Positions 6,504 to 13,584 are shown, counted from the stretch's first letter. The stretch: DNA of 14,853 nucleotides from JBCBSZ01 sp039185015 (GCA_039185015.1 JBCDAU010000070.1:1-14853), one strand, 5' to 3'. A program made the numbers and translations. The notes: generated from the letters alone by a model not told the origin.

Positions 6504-7865
6504 GTGTCTGATGTCGTGATCCTCGGAGCCGGCCCTGCCGGGCTCGTCGCTGCCGCCGATGCCGCCCGTCGGGGCGCGGCGGTGACCGTGCTGGAGCGGG
6601 CCGATGTCGTCGGGGGCATGGCGGCGAGCTTCGAGGTGGCGGGTGTCCGGGTCGATCACGGCTCCCACCGCTTCCATCCGGCCGCCTCCGAGGCGGCGAT
6701 CGGGCGGGTGCGCTCGTTGCTCGGCGACGACCTGCAGGAGCGGCCTCGGAACGGGCGGCTCCGGCTCGGTGGGCGATGGCTCTCGTTCCCGTTGCAGACG
6801 ACCGAGCTGCTGACCGGTACCCCGCCGTCGTTCGCCGTCCGGGCCGGGATCGATGCCGTGGCCTCCCCCCTGCGCCGACCGAAGGCCGACACCTACGCGC
6901 AGGTCGTGCGGGCCGGTCTCGGGCCGACGGTCGCCGACCGCTTCCACCTGCCCTACGCCCGCAAGCTCTGGGGGATCGACCCCGAGGAGCTGTCGGGCGA
7001 GCTGGCCCGGAGACGAGTCTCGGCCGGCTCGCCGCTCGCGATCCTGCGGCGGCTGGCGGCGACCCGGGGAGGGCGGCGGCCGGTGTTCCTCTACCCGAGG
7101 CGCGGATTCGGCCAGATCGTCGACCGGCTCGCCGACGACGCGGTCGAGGCGGGCGCCTCGATCGAGGTCGGCGTCGAGGTGACCGACCTGCGCGGCGGCG
7201 TCGTGCGCACCGCTGGCGGGGCCGAGCTGCACCCCGGCCACGTGTGGTCGACGATCCCGCCCGGCGTCCAGGCCCGGCTCTCCGGCGCGCCGGCCGACGT
7301 GCTCGCGGCGGCCGAGCGGGTGACGTTCCGTGGACTCGTGCTCGTCTACCTGGTCGTGGATCGATCGCAGTGGACGACCTTCGACGCCCACTACATCGCC
7401 GACGACGCCAACCCGGTGTCGCGCCTGAGCGAGCCGAAGAACTACCGCGACGCCGACGATCCGACGGACCGCACGGTGCTCTGCGCCGAGGTCCCGGCGA
7501 CGGTCGGGGACGCCATCTGGACGGCGTCCCCGGACGAGTTGCGGACCTTGGTCGTCGACGCGCTCGTGAGCGAGGGCCTCCCCGACCCCGGGCCCGGCGA
7601 CACCGAGGTCCGGTACCTCCCGAGGGTCTACCCGGTGTTGACGCCGGCCGCGCTCGCAGACCTGGAGACGATCGCCGCCTGGGAGGACAACGACGAGTCG
7701 GTCGTGTCGTTCGGCAGGCCCGCCCTGGCGGTACCCGACAACACCCACCACGTCATCGACATGGGCGCAGCGATCGCGACCTGCCTGCACGACGACGGCA
7801 CCTTCGACCGACGCCGGTGGGCGTTCCAGCTGGACGCCTTCACCACCCACGTCGTCGAGGACTGA
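6504..7865 (+). CDS. FAD-dependent amine oxidase/protoporphyrinogen oxidase-like flavoprotein
   Basis: A 453-aa flavoprotein. A dinucleotide-binding fold begins almost at the N-terminus: VVILGAGPAGLVAA with the glycine loop at 8-13 and E31 as the ribose-binding acid, followed by ADVVGGMAASF and DHGSHRFHP, which resemble the GG-doublet motif of amine oxidase, HemY and UDP-galactopyranose mutase flavoproteins. Residues ~150-162 (PYARKLWGIDPEEL) resemble the motif these families share. FLYPRRGFGQIVDRLA near 195-210 marks the return to the FAD domain. The reaction cannot be told; in such clusters these enzymes often act on polyprenyl or sugar substrates. No signal peptide. GTG 6504 is chosen because the fold starts 4 residues later and a TAGCGT box lies 8 nt before it. 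It diverges from the sterol desaturase and converges on the S8 protease over repeat element B. Confidence 0.88.
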   Translation: MSDVVILGAGPAGLVAAADAARRGAAVTVLERADVVGGMAASFEVAGVRVDHGSHRFHPAASEAAIGRVRSLLGDDLQERPRNGRLRLGGRWLSFPLQTTELLTGTPPSFAVRAGIDAVASPLRRPKADTYAQVVRAGLGPTVADRFHLPYARKLWGIDPEELSGELARRRVSAGSPLAILRRLAATRGGRRPVFLYPRRGFGQIVDRLADDAVEAGASIEVGVEVTDLRGGVVRTAGGAELHPGHVWSTIPPGVQARLSGAPADVLAAAERVTFRGLVLVYLVVDRSQWTTFDAHYIADDANPVSRLSEPKNYRDADDPTDRTVLCAEVPATVGDAIWTASPDELRTLVVDALVSEGLPDPGPGDTEVRYLPRVYPVLTPAALADLETIAAWEDNDESVVSFGRPALAVPDNTHHVIDMGAAIATCLHDDGTFDRRRWAFQLDAFTTHVVED

Positions 7866-7873
7866 GTCGTCTT

Positions 7874-7969
7874 CCCGGCGTGGGTCCCGGCGCCCACGCC
7901 TCCTCCCCGTGTCCTCGCCCTGACGGGCTGCGGCCGGGGCCGTGTTGCCTCCGGGGTTTCCGCTCGGGA
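7874..7969. repeat. Structured intergenic repeat, copy B (possible bidirectional terminator)
   Basis: About 96 bp in the convergent gap between the flavoprotein (stop 7865) and the S8 protease (stop 7973). Same block order as copy A: GCCTCCTCC (7898-7906), GTCCTCGCC (7911-7919), GGCTGCGGC (7926-7934), GGCCGTGTTG (7938-7947), CCGCTCGGGA (7960-7969). Stem 1 is GGCGTGGG (7877-7884) with CCCACGCC (7893-7900); relative to copy A the fourth and fifth pairs change from T-A, G-C to G-C, T-A, so both sides changed and pairing is kept. Stem 2 is GCCC/GGGC (7917-7920/7925-7928). Confidence 0.8.
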
Positions 7970-7972
7970 CGA

Positions 7973-9154
7973 CTAGGGGGTGGTGACGATCACGCCGTAG
8001 TCGGGCAGCGAGGTGAACGCCGGGTTGGTCAGCACGAGCTGCGCGGCGCCCGGTGCGCTCACGCCGGCATCCAACGCGGTGGCGGCCACGGTCGCCGTGA
8101 CCGTCGGTGCGGCGAACGACGATCCCGACCACCGGGCGAAGAGGCCGAACCGAGTCCCGCCGACCTCGAGGCCGTTCACGAAGCTCGACACGATGTCGAC
8201 GCCCTCGGCCGACGCCGACACCCATGGACCTCGGTTCGAGAAGTCGGCCGGGACCGGCGGCTCCGCATCGGCAAGGGCGCCCACGCCGAGGGCCCACGGC
8301 TCGGCAGCGGGGAGGAACGGGACCCGACTCGCCGCGTTGCCCGCTGACGCGATGATCGCGAACGGGCGGCCGCAGCGGGCGGCGTGGGCGTTCCGGACCG
8401 CGCGGTCGAGCGAGATCATCCCGGTGTGGGTCGCCGCACCGCCGATGCTGATGTTGACGATGTCGACCGGGTCCTTGTCGACCTGGTAGGTCAGCAGTCG
8501 CTCGAGCGCGCGTGCGACGTCGACCTCCGACACGAGGCCGGTGTTGCGCCGTGGTCCACGGAACAGCGGTGCGCCGGCGGCGACCAACCGGGCCTCGGGG
8601 AGGCGCTGCCGGAGCACCCCGGCGACGAAGGTGCCATGCGCGACCTCGGGGAGGTCCTTCACCGCCCGCGGCTTCGGTCCGAGCCGCGTGACGGACCTGA
8701 GCCACGGGTGATCGATGTCGACGGGGCTGTCGACCAGGCCGATGCGGACGCCGTCGGGGTGCGGGTTGGGCAGCGGCGCCTGCTTCCTCGCCCGCTTCGG
8801 TGGCTCGTCGCTCATGAAGAGCGCGTGGAAGCCGTACGACATGAGGTGTTCGGGGGCGACGCGGCCGGCGCCGATGAGCTCGTCGAGCTCCCGTGCCGTC
8901 CCGACCGGATCGCGTCCGTCGGTGAGGGTCAGCCGCGTGAGGCCGTCGCACACCGGCTCGGGCTTGCCGATGGACCGCCGCAGCAACCGCTCGACGATCG
9001 GGAGCGCCTCGTCGTCGACGAGCAGCACGTCGCGACGCACGACGGTCTCCTCGCCGTCGTCGCAGACGGGCACGAACTGCAGCCCGGCATCGAGCAGGAG
9101 GTTCCGGCGCCGACGTACTCGTTCGTGATGCTCATCGTCGTGGCGACCCGCCAT
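7973..9154 (-). CDS. S8 family (subtilisin-like) serine protease, no signal peptide
   Basis: A 393-aa subtilase. Catalytic triad: D142 in IGLVDSPVD (DSP replaces the common DTG/DSG), H173 in VAHGTFVAG and S346 in SGSSFAAP; the oxyanion residue N273 is in ASAGN. Residues ~135-375 are the S8 fold. Residues 1-130 are a charged N-terminal region of unknown type, with no hydrophobic export signal, so the enzyme probably works in the cytoplasm, unlike most subtilisins. Compact substitutions such as NISIGG and SNRGP are standard for the family. The ATG at 9152-9154 has GGAAGGGG 5 nt upstream and is preferred over the frame's earlier codon at 9196. It diverges from the TPR-CHAT gene, with 62 nt between starts, and is likely part of the same module: a possible target or partner of the CHAT protease, or an effector activated by it. 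That link is inferred from position. Confidence 0.92.
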   Translation of the reverse strand: MAGRHDDEHHERVRRRRNLLLDAGLQFVPVCDDGEETVVRRDVLLVDDEALPIVERLLRRSIGKPEPVCDGLTRLTLTDGRDPVGTARELDELIGAGRVAPEHLMSYGFHALFMSDEPPKRARKQAPLPNPHPDGVRIGLVDSPVDIDHPWLRSVTRLGPKPRAVKDLPEVAHGTFVAGVLRQRLPEARLVAAGAPLFRGPRRNTGLVSEVDVARALERLLTYQVDKDPVDIVNISIGGAATHTGMISLDRAVRNAHAARCGRPFAIIASAGNAASRVPFLPAAEPWALGVGALADAEPPVPADFSNRGPWVSASAEGVDIVSSFVNGLEVGGTRFGLFARWSGSSFAAPTVTATVAATALDAGVSAPGAAQLVLTNPAFTSLPDYGVIVTTP

Positions 9155-9159
9155 GACCA

Positions 9160-9167
9160 CCCCTTCC
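9160..9167 (-). promoter_or_regulatory. Ribosome binding site of the S8 protease gene
   Basis: GGAAGGGG on the minus strand, 5 nt before ATG 9154. It decides between this start and the GTG-type codon at 9196. Confidence 0.75.
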
Positions 9168-9168
9168 A

Positions 9169-9179
9169 CCGATACGGTC
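9169..9179. promoter_or_regulatory. Short palindrome and candidate -10 between S8 and CHAT genes
   Basis: ACCG-ATA-CGGT is a perfect 4+4 bp inverted repeat in the 62-nt divergent gap 9155-9216. On the plus strand it contains TACGGT (9173-9178), a TANNNT match that would place the CHAT transcript start near 9185 and give a leader of about 31 nt. The symmetry is short and may be chance. Confidence 0.3.
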
Positions 9180-9216
9180 CGTGCAGCATGGCCCATCCGG
9201 GAAGGCGGCTGCCGAG

Positions 9217-11814
9217 GTGATCACCACGCCGAGCGGTGACGACCTCGACCGCCTCGCCGTCGACGATCCGGACGCCGCCCGAGCGATCACCGCCGACCTG
9301 CTCGCCGGCGAGGGTCCGTTCCCTGCGGAGGACGAGGTCCGTTGGTGCACCGCTCGCACGATGGCGAGCCTGCGCGTCGGCGCCATCGACGACGCCTCCG
9401 ACGCGGTCGATCGTGGTCTCCGGGTCGCACGGGCAACGGGCGATGACGGGGCGGTCCTGGAGCTCCGGCGATTGCGGTCCGGCGTGCTCACCGAGTCGGG
9501 CCGGACCGAGGAGGCGCTGGCCGAGCTCGACGAGCTGGCCGAGCTGGTGACCGAGGAAGAGCGCGGTGCCGTGCTGTTCTCTCGAGCGACCGTCCTGTTG
9601 ATCGCCGGCCGGATGAGCGAGGCCCGCGACGCGTACGGGGCCGCCCTCCCGCTGCTCGAGCAGGTCGGCGATCGGATGCGCATCGCGACGCTGCACCTCA
9701 ATCGCGCCAACACCCATCGGACGACCGGCGACCTCGAGCGGGCCGAGCGCGATCTGCGTGCGGCGAGTCAGCTCTTCGGTGTGCTCGGCTCGGCGCACCC
9801 GGAGCGGACCGCGCGGATCCACCTCGCCGCGCTGCTCGCCGGTGGCGGTCGCATCGCGGCCGCGCTGGCCGAGCTCGAGCAGGTCCGCTCCGACGAGCCG
9901 GCCTTCGCGCTCGACGAGGGCCACGTGCTCCTCGACGCTCACCTACTCGACGAGGCCCGGTCGGTGTTCCGTCGAGCTGCGGAGGGGTTCGTGGCCGGTG
10001 GGCAGCGGAACTACGCCGGCGCCGCGCTGGTCGGTGCCGCCCGAGCCGAGCTGCTCCTCGGAGAGAGCGCAGCGGCTCGGGCCACGGCGGCCGCGGCGCA
10101 CGAGCTGGTCGAGGTCGGCAGCGGCCATGCCATCGAGGCGTCGATCATCGAGCAGTTGGCTGCTGCCGGGGGTGAGGTCGATGCGCCGTCGATCGCCCGG
10201 CTCGACGCGGCCGGCCGCGCTGATGTCGCCGACGGGCTGCGGGTTCGGCTCGCGCTCGAGCGACTCGAGACCGGCCGGCTCGGCGATGTCGCCGCGCTCG
10301 CCACGCCGGTCGTCGAGCGATCGGCCGGCACGCTCTCACACCGCCTACGTCGCCACCTGGCCGCGGCGCTCATCGCCGCGGCCGACGGTCGGGACGGTGC
10401 CGCTCGCCGATCGGTGTCGTCGGGTCTGGCCGTGCTCGCCCAACACCAGGCCGCGCTCGGGGCCGTCGACCTGCGGGCCGAGGCGCAGGGCCACGGGGAG
10501 GCGCTCGCCCGACTTGGCCTGCGGCTCACGGCGACGACGTCACCGATCGAGATGCTGTTGGCGTCGGAGCGGTCACGGGCGGGGAGCAGCCGCCTCCCGC
10601 GTCCCCCCGTCGCCGACGATCCCGAGCTGGGCGCGCTGCTGACCCGCCTCCGCACCGCACAGCGGCGGGCCGACGAGGGCGACGCCGAGGATCGGGCTCG
10701 TGTCTCCGCTCTGCGCGAGGTGCGAGAGCTCGAGCGTGCCGTCGCCGCACGCCGTCGGTCCCGGCCGGGCGCGTCGGGCGCGGCGATCGCCGTCGATCGG
10801 GACCGACTTCGGGCTGCGTCTCGCCGCGTCTCGATGGTGAGCTTCGTCGAGCTGGACGCCGAGCTCCATCGACTCGACCTCGTCGACGGTCGATGCCGAC
10901 GTACATCGCTCGGCCCGACCGCCGCCATCGCCGAACCGGCTCGCGGGTTGGCCCGCGCCCTGGAGCGGCTGGCCGATCGCCGGCTGCGGCCCGCGATGGT
11001 GCACACCCGACGGCGGGCGCTCGCGCACGACGGCAGGGCGTTGGCCGAGCTGTTGCTCGGCGGGTGCGTGTTGGATCGTCCGACGGTGATCGTGCCGACC
11101 GGTCCCCTGCACGGGTTCCCGTGGTCGGCGCTGCCACCGCTCCGCTCGGCGCCGTTCGTCCTGGCGTCCTCCCTCACCGGATGGCTCCACGCCGAAGAGC
11201 GGTCGTCGAGGCGCGCCGAGGTCGGGACCTGCGCGGTCGCTGGTCCCGACCTCGTCGATGCGGTGGATGAGGCCCGGACGATCGCCGACGCGGCGGAGCA
11301 CGGAGCGGTCGTCGTCGGTGAGGAGGCCACGGGCCGCAACGTCGCCCGTGCGATGCGCGGGGCCCGGGTCGCCCACCTCGCCGCGCACGGTCGGTTTCGT
11401 GGCGACAACCCGCTGCTGTCGGGCGTCGAGCTCGGTGACGGCGTCCTCACCGTCCACGACCTCGAGGCGACCGCCCCGACACCGCCGACCGTCGTGCTGT
11501 CGTCGTGTGATCTCGCCCGGTCCGTCGTTCGGCCCGGTGACGAGCTGCTCGGTCTCGCCGCCGGCCTCTTCGCGCTCGGGACCGACTCGGTCGTCGCCGC
11601 CGTGCAGGCCGTGCCGGACGGCTCGACCCGATCGCTGATGGAACGGTTCCACGGTGGGCTGGAGCGGGGCGTCACGGTCGCGCAAGCCTTGGCGGACGCC
11701 CGGGGCGCGCTGCTGGGTGACGAGGACGCCGGTCCGCTCGACGATGCAGCCGCCATGGCGTTCGCCGTCGTCGGTGCCGGGCACGGTCCGGGCCGAGTCT
11801 CGATCGGCGCCTGA
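9217..11814 (+). CDS. TPR-CHAT protein (putative caspase-like cysteine protease)
   Basis: An 865-aa protein with the usual layout of CHAT proteins. Residues ~5-420 are helical repeats of TPR type, with Ala/Leu/Gly-rich pairs such as AEDEVRWCTARTMASLRVG and the repeat ending ..ATLHLNRANTHRTTGDLERAE... Residues ~470-520 are charged and probably coiled (LRTAQRRADEGD, LREVRELERAVAARRR). Residues ~600-865 are the CHAT domain, with catalytic H724 in HLAAHGRF and C764 in VLSSCDLAR, forty residues apart, and the terminal GDELLGLAAGLFALGT helix. CHAT (caspase HetF associated with TPRs) is a clan CD peptidase; the TPR part usually senses a partner. No signal peptide. GTG 9217 is preferred; GTG 9181 would add 12 residues but lies only 2 nt past the -10 hexamer at 9173-9178. 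It diverges from an S8 protease and precedes a sigma factor gene by 72 nt. Confidence 0.92.
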   Translation: MITTPSGDDLDRLAVDDPDAARAITADLLAGEGPFPAEDEVRWCTARTMASLRVGAIDDASDAVDRGLRVARATGDDGAVLELRRLRSGVLTESGRTEEALAELDELAELVTEEERGAVLFSRATVLLIAGRMSEARDAYGAALPLLEQVGDRMRIATLHLNRANTHRTTGDLERAERDLRAASQLFGVLGSAHPERTARIHLAALLAGGGRIAAALAELEQVRSDEPAFALDEGHVLLDAHLLDEARSVFRRAAEGFVAGGQRNYAGAALVGAARAELLLGESAAARATAAAAHELVEVGSGHAIEASIIEQLAAAGGEVDAPSIARLDAAGRADVADGLRVRLALERLETGRLGDVAALATPVVERSAGTLSHRLRRHLAAALIAAADGRDGAARRSVSSGLAVLAQHQAALGAVDLRAEAQGHGEALARLGLRLTATTSPIEMLLASERSRAGSSRLPRPPVADDPELGALLTRLRTAQRRADEGDAEDRARVSALREVRELERAVAARRRSRPGASGAAIAVDRDRLRAASRRVSMVSFVELDAELHRLDLVDGRCRRTSLGPTAAIAEPARGLARALERLADRRLRPAMVHTRRRALAHDGRALAELLLGGCVLDRPTVIVPTGPLHGFPWSALPPLRSAPFVLASSLTGWLHAEERSSRRAEVGTCAVAGPDLVDAVDEARTIADAAEHGAVVVGEEATGRNVARAMRGARVAHLAAHGRFRGDNPLLSGVELGDGVLTVHDLEATAPTPPTVVLSSCDLARSVVRPGDELLGLAAGLFALGTDSVVAAVQAVPDGSTRSLMERFHGGLERGVTVAQALADARGALLGDEDAGPLDDAAAMAFAVVGAGHGPGRVSIGA

Positions 11815-11836
11815 CCTGCACGGGAGCGCGTACTGA

Positions 11837-11912
11837 TCTCGCTCGGTGGGCTCCGCCAACGAGGAGCTGGTGTCTAGTCTCGCTGGGTGGACAGCGCTGC
11901 GGAGGAGCTGGT
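11837..11912 (+). repeat. Degenerate 41-bp tandem duplication at the sigma factor start
   Basis: Sequence 11833-11871 matches 11874-11912 at an offset of 41 nt in 29 of 39 positions, including TCTCGCT, GGTGG and GAGGAGCTGGT. The upstream copy can be read V-G-S-A-N-E-E-L-V in another frame, against V-D-S-A-A-E-E-L-V at the real start. It is out of frame with the gene, so it cannot extend it. The copies use different Ser codons (TCC, AGC), which hints at selection on the peptide, or is chance in GC-rich DNA. Confidence 0.5.
11875..11880 (+). promoter_or_regulatory. Candidate leaderless -10 box for the sigma factor gene
   Basis: TAGTCT, then 6 nt, then GTG 11887, in the 72-nt gap after the CHAT gene. 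The hexamer and spacing fit a transcript that begins at the start codon. No Shine-Dalgarno lies upstream. So the sigma gene probably has its own promoter besides any readthrough from the CHAT gene. No clear -35 was seen. The rest of the gap holds the 41-bp duplication. Confidence 0.5.
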
Positions 11913-12492
11913 CGCACGGGCCCGGACGGGTGATCGTGACGCGTGGACGACGGTCGTCGAGCGCGTCGAAGCCGGCGATCGGGCGGTCTGGTCCGCGCTG
12001 GTCGACCGGTACACGTCGCTCGTCTGGTCGGTGGCGCGGGGACTGCGGCTCTCCGATGCCGACGCCGCCGACGTCCACCAGACGGCCTGGCTGAAGGTCG
12101 CCGAGCGCATCGACTCGGTCCGCGAGCCTGAGCGGTTCCCCGGCTGGCTCGGCACGCTGACCCGCAACGAGGGCCTCCGCCTGCTGCGGCGTCGAGGGCG
12201 GGAAGTGCCCGACGATGATCCGGTCGAGGTGACCCCCGCCGTCGAGCCGGGTCCCGAGGCGATCGTGCTGGAGGACGAGCGAGACGGCACCCTCTGGCAG
12301 GCCTTCTCCCGGCTGTCGGATCGCTGCCAGGAGCTGCTGCGTCTGCTCGTGCTCGATGACGAGCTCTCCTACGACGAGGTGGCCGGGATGCTCGGCGTGT
12401 CGATCGGCAGTCTCGGCCCGACCCGCGCCCGATGCCTCGACCGGCTCCGCTCGTCACCCGAGATCTCGCGTATCAGGAGCGGCGACCGATGA
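11887..12492 (+). CDS. ECF-like sigma-70 family RNA polymerase sigma factor
   Basis: A 201-aa two-domain sigma factor. Region 2 lies at ~28-105 (WSALVDRYTSLVWSVARGL, then DAADVHQTAWLKVAERI, RFPGWLGTLTRNEGLRLLRRR). Region 4 lies at ~135-190, with its helix-turn-helix SYDEVAGMLGVSIGSLGPTRARCLDRLR at 161-188. The GS(I/L)GPTRARCL stretch recurs in actinobacterial sigma factors of this subgroup as I recall it. A 15-residue segment is duplicated at the N-terminus: RTGDRDAWTTVVERV (13-27) and EAGDRAVWSALVDRY (28-42) share G, D, R, W, V and R in register, so the first helix of region 2 is present twice. It would redirect RNA polymerase to a module-specific promoter set. GTG 11887 fits the leaderless promoter. 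The next gene starts 43 nt after the stop. Confidence 0.93.
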   Translation: MDSAAEELVARARTGDRDAWTTVVERVEAGDRAVWSALVDRYTSLVWSVARGLRLSDADAADVHQTAWLKVAERIDSVREPERFPGWLGTLTRNEGLRLLRRRGREVPDDDPVEVTPAVEPGPEAIVLEDERDGTLWQAFSRLSDRCQELLRLLVLDDELSYDEVAGMLGVSIGSLGPTRARCLDRLRSSPEISRIRSGDR

Positions 12493-12521
12493 TCGGATGG
12501 GGTGACGGTCGCCGAGTGGAC

Positions 12522-12527
12522 GGAGGT
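12522..12527 (+). promoter_or_regulatory. Strong ribosome binding site before the 143-aa gene
   Basis: GGAGGT, 8 nt before ATG 12536. It is the best Shine-Dalgarno in the cluster and fixes that start; expression of this gene need not depend on coupling to the sigma gene. Confidence 0.75.
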
Positions 12528-12535
12528 GGGGCCCG

Positions 12536-12967
12536 ATGAGCGATCAGGACGACGAGCAGCTCCTCGACGACCTGCGCCGGGTCGTGGGGCGAGCGGATCC
12601 GACCCCGAACGACGTGGTCGCGGCCGCGAAGGCCGCGATCGAGCTGCGCGATCTCGATGCCGAGTTGGCCGAGCTGGTCGCCGACGAGCTCGCCGATGCC
12701 GGGACGCGGTCGGCGGTCTCGGTCGAGCCGCTGGTGTTCGAGGTCGGCGACGTCGTCATCGAGGTGCTCGTCGAGGAGGCTCGACTCGAGGTCGTCGTCG
12801 CCGCTCCGACGGTGACCTCGGTCGTCGTGCGCGCGCCCACGAGCGAGATGACCCTCGACGTCGATTCGGTCGGTCGTGCCGTCGCCGATCTGCCCGCTGG
12901 ACGTCCGCTGCGTGTCGAGGCTCAGCTCGGTGGTCGTCGTGTGGTCACCGAGTGGTTCGTGCCATGA
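12536..12967 (+). CDS. Acidic 143-aa protein next to the sigma factor, function unknown
   Basis: A 143-aa strongly acidic protein with no membrane segment, signal peptide or recognised domain. The N-terminus (DEQLLDDLRRVVGRADPTPNDVV) reads like a helical regulator-type opening, followed by AAKAAIELRDLDAELAELV, an Ala/Glu/Leu-rich helix. Residues ~60-143 are beta-rich, with several V/E/T strands (VFEVGDVVIEVLVEE, LEVVVAAPTVTSVVVRAP) and an ending PLRVEAQLGG. As I recall, proteins with a similar 'DAELAEL' helix plus beta half lie beside this sigma subgroup in other actinobacteria. It might bind the sigma factor (anti-sigma or adaptor) or be a substrate of the cluster proteases. GGAGGT precedes the ATG. 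Its stop overlaps the next gene as ATGA. Confidence 0.8.
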   Translation: MSDQDDEQLLDDLRRVVGRADPTPNDVVAAAKAAIELRDLDAELAELVADELADAGTRSAVSVEPLVFEVGDVVIEVLVEEARLEVVVAAPTVTSVVVRAPTSEMTLDVDSVGRAVADLPAGRPLRVEAQLGGRRVVTEWFVP

Positions 12968-13584
12968 CCTCGCGGGCGGCGTTCGCCGGTGACCTGCGGG
13001 CGTTGGCGCCGTGGCTCGACGCCGCGGCGGTGGACTCGCTCTGGGACGACCTCGTCGCTCGGTACGGCGAGCCGGGTCGCCGCTACCACACGCTCGGCCA
13101 CGCCTCGCTCGTTCGTGACGACGCCGTCGACCTCGCCGAGGTGGCAGGCGTCGACGAGCCGGGCCTCTCGGTCGCCGCCTGGTACCACGACGCCGTCTAC
13201 GCCCGACGACCGGGCGAGGACGAAGCGGCCAGTGCCGAGCTCGCAGCACAGGTGCTCGAGAGCATCGATCGGCCCGACCTCGTCGATCGTGTCGGCTCGC
13301 TCGTGCTCACCACGGTCGACCACCGGCCTGCCGATGCCGGCGCAGCGGTGCTCGTCGACGCCGATCTGGCGGTCCTGGCCGCGCCACCGATCCACTACGA
13401 GCAGTACCGGCGCCGGGTGCGGCAGGAGTACGACGAGGTGCCCGACGACGCGTGGCGTCGTGGGCGGGCCGACGTGCTGCGGTCGTTGCTCGACCGACCT
13501 CGCCTGTTCCACTCGCCGGGTGGGCGCTATCGGGAGGGTGCCGCGCGCCGGAACCTGCTGACCGAGCTGGCGACGCTGGCGTAG
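12964..13584 (+). CDS. HD-domain predicted metal-dependent phosphohydrolase
   Basis: A 206-aa HD-superfamily protein. Metal-binding motifs visible are H42-TLG-H46 in RRYHTLGH, the H75-D76 pair in AAWYHDAVY, a DEAASAELA stretch at 86-94 and D132/D134 in VLVDADLAVL, then a helical C-terminal part (YEQYRRRVRQEYDEVPDDAW). This fits the uncharacterised 'predicted metal-dependent HD phosphohydrolase' group (COG4339-like), whose substrates are unknown; they are probably phosphoesters or nucleotides. ATG 12964 overlaps the preceding stop (ATGA), so it is translated with the 143-aa protein and probably belongs to the sigma factor unit. An earlier in-frame start at 12502 would run over the previous gene in another frame. 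The gene converges on the LacI regulator with only 16 nt between stops and no visible terminator hairpin. Confidence 0.88.
   Translation: MTSRAAFAGDLRALAPWLDAAAVDSLWDDLVARYGEPGRRYHTLGHASLVRDDAVDLAEVAGVDEPGLSVAAWYHDAVYARRPGEDEAASAELAAQVLESIDRPDLVDRVGSLVLTTVDHRPADAGAAVLVDADLAVLAAPPIHYEQYRRRVRQEYDEVPDDAWRRGRADVLRSLLDRPRLFHSPGGRYREGAARRNLLTELATLA

Noticed and set aside
6396..8951. 851-codon minus-strand open frame crossing the flavoprotein and S8 genes
   Set aside because: Shadow frame: runs antisense through the flavoprotein and in another frame over the S8 protease, both of which have complete active-site motifs; the text is Arg/Pro/Gly-rich with no domain.
10011..12078. Long minus-strand frames within the CHAT and sigma genes
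   Set aside because: Opposite-strand shadows caused by high GC. They are Ser/Arg/Ala-rich with no motif.
12502..13584. 360-codon version of the HD protein
   Set aside because: The first 154 codons overlap the 143-aa gene, which has a better ribosome binding site and reading, and are Arg/Gly-rich. The ATG at 12964 gives an ATGA overlap and a normal-length HD protein.
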